Assembly (NCBI RefSeq): GCF_902168065.1 | Contig: NZ_LR655715.1 | Location: 1-46,411 of the forward strand | DNA from: Mycobacterium tilburgii | GTDB lineage: Bacteria; Actinomycetota; Actinomycetes; Mycobacteriales; Mycobacteriaceae | Length of the DNA: 46,411 nt | Direction: 5' to 3' | Shown: positions 41,636-46,411 of the stretch, one piece after another | Position numbering within the stretch: the first letter of the stretch is position 1 | Layout of the letters: every line of letters begins with the position of its first letter | Position numbers and translations under genes: made by a program | The notes under the pieces: generated by a model | Told to the model about the DNA's origin: nothing | The model's input: only the letters and a program-made list of their open reading frames with translations | The model's database searches: none

Positions 41636-42079
41636 ATGTCCACGCGCTACGAAGACCCCAACCGGGTGGCGCGGGGAGGTAACGCTGTCATTCGCTGGCT
41701 CGTCGAGTCCGTGGTCAGCGTCGCGGGGACATGCGCGCTTCGGGTTCGCGACCGTAAGACGGGCAAGCCACGCTCGGTAGTGATCAACCTGCTGACCATC
41801 GGCGGCGTGGAGTACCTCGTCTCCCCCGCGGCAACACCCAATGGGCACGCAACGTGCGGGCCGCGGGCGAGGTCGAGATGGGACCCACGCTGGCGACAGC
41901 AATGTCGGCTGGCCGCAGCGGTCGAGGACGCGGCCAAGCCGGAGCTGCTGAAGCGCTACCTCGACCGGTGGTATTGGCAGGTCAAGGGGCACGTGGCCGG
42001 GTTGACGCCGCATTCCATCGACGAGGAATTCCGTGCCGCGGCGCCGTCAATCCCGGTGTTCGTGCTGGGGTCACGCTGA
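41636..42079 (+). CDS. F420-type nitroreductase-like (DUF385/DDN family) protein with an internal compensated frameshift
   Basis: 147 codons from ATG 41636 (MSTRYEDPNRVARGGNAVIR). The split-barrel family blocks are present: LRVRDRKTGKPRSVVINLLT, GVEYLVSP, KPELLKRYLDRWYWQVKGHV, RAAAPSIPVFVLGS. Between about 41829 and 41885 the expected RGNTQWARNVRAAGEVEM lies in another frame, and the main frame reads AATPNGHATCGPRARSR instead. Two opposite indels therefore replace about 20 residues at the cofactor-binding strand. The protein may be made but is probably inactive. Divergent from the broken TetR gene and preceded by its operator. Confidence 0.7.
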   Translation: MSTRYEDPNRVARGGNAVIRWLVESVVSVAGTCALRVRDRKTGKPRSVVINLLTIGGVEYLVSPAATPNGHATCGPRARSRWDPRWRQQCRLAAAVEDAAKPELLKRYLDRWYWQVKGHVAGLTPHSIDEEFRAAAPSIPVFVLGSR

Positions 42080-42116
42080 CGGCCTAGCTTTCCCCTGGCC
42101 CTCCCCTAGCCGTCCT

Positions 42117-42782
42117 TTAGCTGTCCCCGACGCGGCCCGCGAGATCTTGGTGGACCTGCTCCGAGGTGGTCCGCCACGACACCGCGGCAGGCAGGTCACC
42201 CCAGACGCTGTTGAAGATCCCGACGATCTGTCCCGGGCCGCCCGGCGAGGCCAGGTAAACCGGCCCGCCGGAGTCGCCCGGGTGGCTCTGGACGCCGTGC
42301 GACATGATGAACCAGCCGTTGTTCACGGCTTCGACGGTTCCGCAAGTCTCGCCGGTCGACACCCCGAAGTGGCAGACCGACTGCCCGGGCGCGACCACCA
42401 CGTTCGGGCTCGACACCAGCGGCCGCCCGTCCGGCAGGATGTTGTTCGCCGGGATGTTGGGGTCGAGTACAATGGCCTCGTAGTCGCTGATCGCCCGGTC
42501 CACCGCCACCGTCGAGCCGCTGGGCGTGTCGTCGCGGAAGGTCACCAGGTGGCCGATGGCGTTACGGTTCTTGTCGGTCACGACCGTTGCCAACCCACTG
42601 CGGCAATGGCCGGCGGTGTAGGCGAGCCGCTGGCCCGGGTCGACGTAACCCAGCGTGCATAGTCGGTTTTCCTGCAGGATCTCCATTCCCGGATACACCG
42701 TGACGAGGTTGGCGTGGGCGGCCGGCAGGCCGGGACCCAACCCTAGGACGACAACTGACGCGGCCACCGCGCGAAACATCAT
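42117..42782 (-). CDS. Secreted trypsin-like serine protease (Rv1815 orthologue)
   Basis: 221 residues, identical in length to M. tuberculosis Rv1815. Signal peptide 1-24 ([19 protein letters not shown]). Chymotrypsin-fold residues: His59 in AYTAGHC, Asp100 or Asp107 in [11 protein letters not shown], Ser171 in [12 protein letters not shown]. Cysteines at 42/60 and in [16 protein letters not shown] could form two disulfides. Substrate unknown. It remains intact although both neighbours are damaged, so secretion of this protease may be under selection. Confidence 0.88.
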   Translation of the reverse strand: MMFRAVAASVVVLGLGPGLPAAHANLVTVYPGMEILQENRLCTLGYVDPGQRLAYTAGHCRSGLATVVTDKNRNAIGHLVTFRDDTPSGSTVAVDRAISDYEAIVLDPNIPANNILPDGRPLVSSPNVVVAPGQSVCHFGVSTGETCGTVEAVNNGWFIMSHGVQSHPGDSGGPVYLASPGGPGQIVGIFNSVWGDLPAAVSWRTTSEQVHQDLAGRVGDS

Positions 42783-42885
42783 GGACAGACTCCGTTTCTC
42801 CGTCGAGGCCGACGCGCGCCGACCAAGTTGAGATTACGTCGTTACTGTTTCGACATCGACCTATTCGGCGCAGCCGGCTCCGGCG

Positions 42886-43557
42886 TTACATCGAGGTGGC
42901 CAGGCGTACTCCTTCGTCGGACCGGGCAACGGGGCGCGGGGTCCATCCCGGCAGGCAGAACAGGTAACCCAGCCGGTCGCGAAAACGCTTCGCCGAGCGC
43001 CAGTCCCGCGCGATCGCGACGTACTCGTGCGTCTGCAGCTTCCAGATGTTGAAGGTGTCCACCTGCTTGGTAAGGCCGTAGTGCGGGCGGAACAGTTCGG
43101 CCTGGAAGCTGCTGAGCATCCGGTCCCACACGATGAAGATGCCGCCGTAGTCCTTGTCCAGGCACAGCTGGTCCATGCCGTGGTGCACCCGGTGGTGAGA
43201 CGGGGTGTTGAAGACGAACTAGATCGGGCGGGGCAACTTGCCGATGCGCTCGGTGTGCACCCAGTACTGGTAGATCAGGTTCGGTGACCAGCTGAAAAAC
43301 ACCATCCACGGCAGAAGCCCCAACAGCGGCAACGGGACCCACATCAGGATCTCGCCGCTGTTGTTGCATTTCTGCCGAAGCGCGGTCGCTCCATCGAGAT
43401 TCTTGCGATCGATCACGGGTCCGATAGACGCCGCGAAGGCGGGCCGGGCATCTTCGTTTGCTGCCTGCTTGAGGCGTTCCAGCTTGCGCGCCGCCGTCCA
43501 CTCCAGAGTCAGGAACAGCAGGAAGAATAGGATCGCGAACAACACGGGATCCCGCAT
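42886..43557 (-). pseudogene. erg3: erg3 remnant (sterol desaturase/fatty-acid hydroxylase, Rv1814 orthologue)
   Basis: MRDPVLFAILFFLLFLTLEW begins at ATG 43557. After AASIGPVIDRKNLDG about 100 codons are deleted, taking the HxxxH and HxxHH iron-ligand boxes and two helices. The reading resumes ATALRQKCNNSGEILMWVPL and SWSPNLIYQYWVHTERIGKL, then a TAG (at 43219) where Glu is expected. The last histidine box remains: NTPSHHRVHHGMDQLCLDKD, then ELFRPHYGLTKQVDTFNIWK. It ends TGA/TAG at 42886. The di-iron centre cannot form. Confidence 0.9.
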
Positions 43558-43661
43558 CGGTTACGGCAGCCTGAATCAGAATCCGGTGACGGCATTCACA
43601 CGGATAGATTACGACGGTTGGTCGCGGATGCCGGCGCCCCGACCGGACAAGGGATGTACAG

Positions 43662-44485
43662 GTGACCGCTGTGCTGGTGGTCGGGGCGGGGTTTGCGGGC
43701 TGTGGACGGCGCTGGGCGCCGCCCGCCGGCTCGACGAACTCGCGGTGCCGGCGGGAACGGTCAACATCACGGTCGTGAGCCCGATGCCGTTCCACGACAT
43801 CCGGGTCCGCAACTATGAGGCAGACCTGAGCCCGTGCCGCATCCCGATCGCCGACCTGCTCGACCCGGTCGGCATAGCGCACATCGCCGCCGAGGTGCGG
43901 CCCGTCATCGAACAGGCGTTATCCGACAACGGGGTCGAGACCAGAACGGGAGTGAACGTCACCGCCGCCAGTCCGCGCGGCGTGGCGCTGTCGTCCGGCG
44001 AGCAACTAGAGGCCGCCACGGTGGTGTGGTGTGCCGGGGTACGCGCCCACCCGTTGACCGCGCAGCTGCCAGTGGTTCGCGATCCGCTCGGCCGGTTGCC
44101 GGTCGACGATTATCTGCGGGTGGTCGGCGTCGAGTCGGTGTTCGCCGTGGGTGATGTGGCGGCCGCCCGCATGGACGATGAGCACCTGCCGGTGATGTTG
44201 TGCCAGCATGGCCGGCCCATGGGCCGTTACGCCGGCTACAACGTGATCAGCGACCTGCTCGGTGAGCCCATGCTGGAGCTGCGGATCCCTTGGTACGTCA
44301 CGGTTCTCGCTCTCGGTCCGCCGACGCGGTCTACACCGAGGGTTGGGACCGTATGGTGATCGCCACCGGCGAGAACGCCAAAACGACCAAACGAACCATC
44401 AACTGCGAGCGGATCTATACCCCACCTGACCGGCGCCCGGGAAGACCTGCTGGCCACCGCGCAGGCGCTGCAGGCCCGCCACTAG
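43662..44485 (+). pseudogene. NDH-2-like dehydrogenase (Rv1812c orthologue) remnant
   Basis: GTG 43662 begins VTAVLVVGAGFAG (FAD fold), with a one-base loss at once. LWTALGAARRLDELAVPAGT and PFHDIRVRNYEADLSPCRIP are followed by HIAAEV joined to RPVIEQALSDNGVETRTG, a deletion of about 95 codons that includes the NADH-binding fold. FAVGDVAAARMDDEHLPVML and CQHGRPMGRYAGYNVISDLL follow. A shift at about 44310 leads to ADAVYTEGWDRMVIATGENA and TTKRTINCERIYPPL-like sequence to TAG 44483-44485. Dead; ndh at 2.6 kb remains as the NDH-2 in this window. Confidence 0.88.
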
Positions 44486-44488
44486 GGT

Positions 44489-45199
44489 TCAGTCCGGCTG
44501 GCCTTCGTCGGCGGCGTACCACTGCACCGCGCGCACCCCGGGTTGCAAGGACAGTTCGGCGACCAGTCGCTCGAGTTTGGCCGGGGTGTGGCCGTCGACG
44601 AGTACGTGTGCGGTCAAGGTGATCTCGTCGTCGCCGGCATGGCCGGTCTGGATGCCGCGCAGAGTCAGGTCGTTGCTGCTGGCGTGCTGGACCAGCTGAG
44701 CGCGGGCGTACTTTTCCGCCTTCGGGCGGCAGATCGCCTGCACCAGAAAGGGTTGACGGCCCTCGTCGTCCTCGGTGTTGTCGTCGTGGTCGATCACCCG
44801 GCCGAGCGGGCGGCCCACCACGTGGATCGCGATGACGGTGAAGGTGGCGATCAGGGTGAACACCAGGTGCCCGGAGGCGGCCAGCACCCCGATCGCCGCC
44901 GAGCACCAGAGCGTGGCCGCGGTGTTGAGGCCCCGAACGTTGACGCCTTCGCGCAGGATCACACCACCGCCGAGGAAGCCGACCCCGGAGACGACATAGG
45001 ACGCGACCCGGGTCGGGCTGCTGTCCTCGGCGGCCACGGCATACAGCACGAACAGCGTGGCACCAGCGGCTACCAGTGCATTGGTGCGCAAACCGGCCCG
45101 CCGGGCCCGCCACTGCCGTTCGACGCCGACCAACGCACCACAGCCGACGCCGACGCCTAGCCGGAGCGCGAAATCGGCGACGGTCAGCGTCTGCGCCAC
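44489..45199 (-). CDS. mgtC: MgtC virulence-associated membrane protein
   Basis: 236 residues. Membrane domain (about 1-150): FALRLGVGVGCGALVGVERQ, WRARRAGLRTNALVAAGATL, YVVSGVGFLGGGVILREGVN and RGLNTAATLWCSAAIGVLAA, the MgtC hallmark with its conserved acidic and Arg residues. C-terminal soluble ACT-like domain (about 155-230): ICRPKAEKYARAQLVQHASS, LVAELSLQPGVRAVQWYAAD. Needed for growth at low Mg2+ and in macrophages; thought to inhibit F-type ATP synthase in Salmonella. Intact. It ends three bases from the converging Rv1812c remnant. Confidence 0.95.
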   Translation of the reverse strand: MAQTLTVADFALRLGVGVGCGALVGVERQWRARRAGLRTNALVAAGATLFVLYAVAAEDSSPTRVASYVVSGVGFLGGGVILREGVNVRGLNTAATLWCSAAIGVLAASGHLVFTLIATFTVIAIHVVGRPLGRVIDHDDNTEDDEGRQPFLVQAICRPKAEKYARAQLVQHASSNDLTLRGIQTGHAGDDEITLTAHVLVDGHTPAKLERLVAELSLQPGVRAVQWYAADEGQPD

Positions 45200-45637
45200 A
45201 TCGCACTCCTTACCCCGACGGCACGCTCAAGCGAGTAATGGCCAGCCAACCACACCGAGGTGAACGGCAGGTGGCAGGCCGGAAGTGGTACACCGGTACC
45301 GCGTGCCGGCCAGATTATTGCCGAGTTGGCGCGGCAGAAGTACTTCACCGAGATGCCGACGAATCGGATGGCCTGGGCGGTGGTCAGTCGAGGGTTGTTG
45401 CGGGTTAGGTCATCGACCAGTTCCGCGCCGAGTCTACCGTCACCGATCAGCTCGCAGACGGCATTTCCCGTCGCGACGGTCTTGGCCGGGTCGGTGTAGC
45501 CGACGCCGGGCGCCGCGCACGGTGGCCAGAAACGAGGTGTCGTCGGAGCCATCCGTGGTATCGGCACGAACCGGCGGACCCGGCACCACCAAGAGCGTGG
45601 TGATGCCCAGCAGCGCCAGCCAGAGGTCGAGCGCCAT
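45184..45637 (-). pseudogene. DUF732 secreted protein, frameshifted and read through
   Basis: ATG 45637 gives MALDLWLALLGITTLLVVPG (signal peptide), ADTTDGSDDTSFLATVRGA. A one-base shift at about 45525 moves to APGVGYTDPAKTVATGNAVC, ELIGDGRLGAELVDDLTRNN and AIRFVGISVKYFC, the DUF732 core with its paired cysteines. The normal end after YFC is missing and the frame runs on about 40 codons into the mgtC start. Related to Rv1810/Rv1804c. Role unknown. Confidence 0.75.
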
Positions 45638-45641
45638 CCGA

Positions 45642-45965
45642 CTACGCCTTAGAGAGTTGTTGTGGGCAGTAGTACTTCGCGGAGATCAACGCGAAGTTGG
45701 AGGCCATCTCCATGTCCATGCCGGGGTTGTGCAGTTTGACATCGTGGACGAGTTCCAGGCCGTTCTCGCCGTTGTTCAGGCACGAGCAGACGGCGCGGCC
45801 GGCGGTGACGGCCGACCCGTCACTGGAGAAGCTGAAACCGGCTTGGTGCAGGGCGGCGACGAAGCCTGCGTCGTCGCCGTCGGGTTCTGGCACCGGGGTG
45901 GCGTGGGCGGGTGCTGCCAGCGCGATCATAGCGGTGGCCCCTCGCAGCGTGATGAGCCGTTTCAT
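45642..45965 (-). CDS. DUF732 secreted protein (Rv1810-like)
   Basis: 107 residues from ATG 45965 (MKRLITLRGATAMIALAAPA), giving a normal signal peptide cut after AHA; an upstream in-frame start at 45980 adds five residues. Mature part: DDAGFVAALHQAGFSFSSDG, AVCSCLNNGENGLELVHDVK, SAKYYCPQQLSKA, with the DUF732 pattern of two cysteines bracketing a helical domain. Small exported mycobacterial proteins of unknown function. Tandem with a broken paralogue. Intact. Confidence 0.8.
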   Translation of the reverse strand: MKRLITLRGATAMIALAAPAHATPVPEPDGDDAGFVAALHQAGFSFSSDGSAVTAGRAVCSCLNNGENGLELVHDVKLHNPGMDMEMASNFALISAKYYCPQQLSKA

Positions 45966-45984
45966 CGGCGATGCCACCACCCCG

Positions 45985-46411
45985 CGTCAATGGCGCCAAC
46001 GCACCCGAGATGAATTTCGGCCCAGCCAAGTACGCTCCCAAACCCTGCCCGTTTTGACCAAAGGCGTAGGACTGACCGAACACCAGGAACGGCCCACCCG
46101 GGATGTTCGACCAGGACTGTGGACGAATAGACGACGAATAGACCCCGGTGATGGCGGACCAGATGGTGTTCCAATTGGTGATGGCCGGTGGCACCGTCAG
46201 TCCCGATGACCCGCCCTGTTGGCCGCTGGCCAGTGTTTGGATTCCGGTAGTGGCGGCGAGGTGGGACAGGGTCACCGCAGTGTTGCCGCTGGAGGTGCCC
46301 GTCGATTGGGCCACCGCGGCGGCCATTGCGATCGACGACGGCCCACCCCACACGGCCCGGCGACCAAGCTCTCGATCGTCGAACCATAGGCGGCCGCCGT
46401 GGAATGCAACT
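45985..46411 (-). pseudogene. PPE protein remnant, cut by window edge
   Basis: Read minus from the edge, one frame gives STAAAYGSTIESLVAGP, the middle of a PPE domain (about residue 45). A shift leads to GGPSSIAMAAAVA in the next frame, then a deletion to QSTGTSSGNTAV. The PPE-SVP-like C-terminal region follows: WNTIWSAITGVYSS, IPGGPFLVFGQSYAFGQNGQ, GAYLAGPKFISGALAPL. After this there is no native end: the frame runs into the DUF732 gene. In M. tuberculosis PPE32/33 genes lie here. Non-functional as seen, though its start is outside the window. Confidence 0.8.

Overview
The window comes from a slow-growing Mycobacterium. The DNA is GC-rich, and the gene order matches, inverted, the M. tuberculosis stretch from apa/modCBA through ndh, urease, blaI/blaR, glcB, gcvB, garA, gcvH, pgsA2, secA2, ilvG and bacA to mgtC and the PPE/DUF732 genes. 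No PE_PGRS genes lie beside glcB or bacA, where M. tuberculosis has them, and the apa N-terminus looks M. avium-like. About half of the genes are broken by nonsense codons, frameshifts, multi-codon deletions or short tandem duplications. I infer a host-adapted, genome-decaying relative of the M. avium complex (M. lepraemurium would fit); the species cannot be proved from sequence alone.

Layout. 1-1430: apa start, then a wrecked molybdate ABC transporter (modC, modB, modA). 1655-4003: an atypical SDR and intact ndh. 4000-12333: urease. ureABCF and ureGD are intact, but about 4 kb of opposite-strand, decayed DNA separates ureF from ureG. That island holds a probable LacI-type fragment, a ureohydrolase, a PPE remnant and an APC permease. 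12382-14515: dead thioesterase, a likely MrsI small RNA with its own promoter and an IdeR-like box, then intact blaI-blaR. 14653-15835: gnd1 and guaB1 fused by deletion. 16061-23134: two CNNM/CBS membrane proteins, malate synthase and a large VWA membrane protein, all intact. 23363-24230: dead alpha/beta hydrolase.

24394-35847 is one co-directional minus-strand block: secA2, pgsA2, Rv1823, Rv1824, Rv1825, gcvH, garA, Rv1828, Rv1829, resR, gcvP. Enzymes and regulators are intact, while the small membrane/DUF881 genes Rv1823-1825 are destroyed. A tandem glycine riboswitch precedes gcvP. 35883-46411: dead ilvG, intact bacA, dead Rv1817, a TetR gene reduced to its start and its last third with its operators kept, a nitroreductase-like gene, an intact serine protease, dead erg3 and Rv1812c, intact mgtC, two DUF732 secreted proteins (one frameshifted) and a truncated PPE.

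What stays intact is central and persistence metabolism: NADH oxidation, urea hydrolysis, glyoxylate shunt, glycine cleavage, GarA control of the TCA cycle, accessory secretion, vitamin B12/peptide import and MgtC. Molybdate uptake, a gnd paralogue, guaB1, ilvG and several oxidoreductases are lost.
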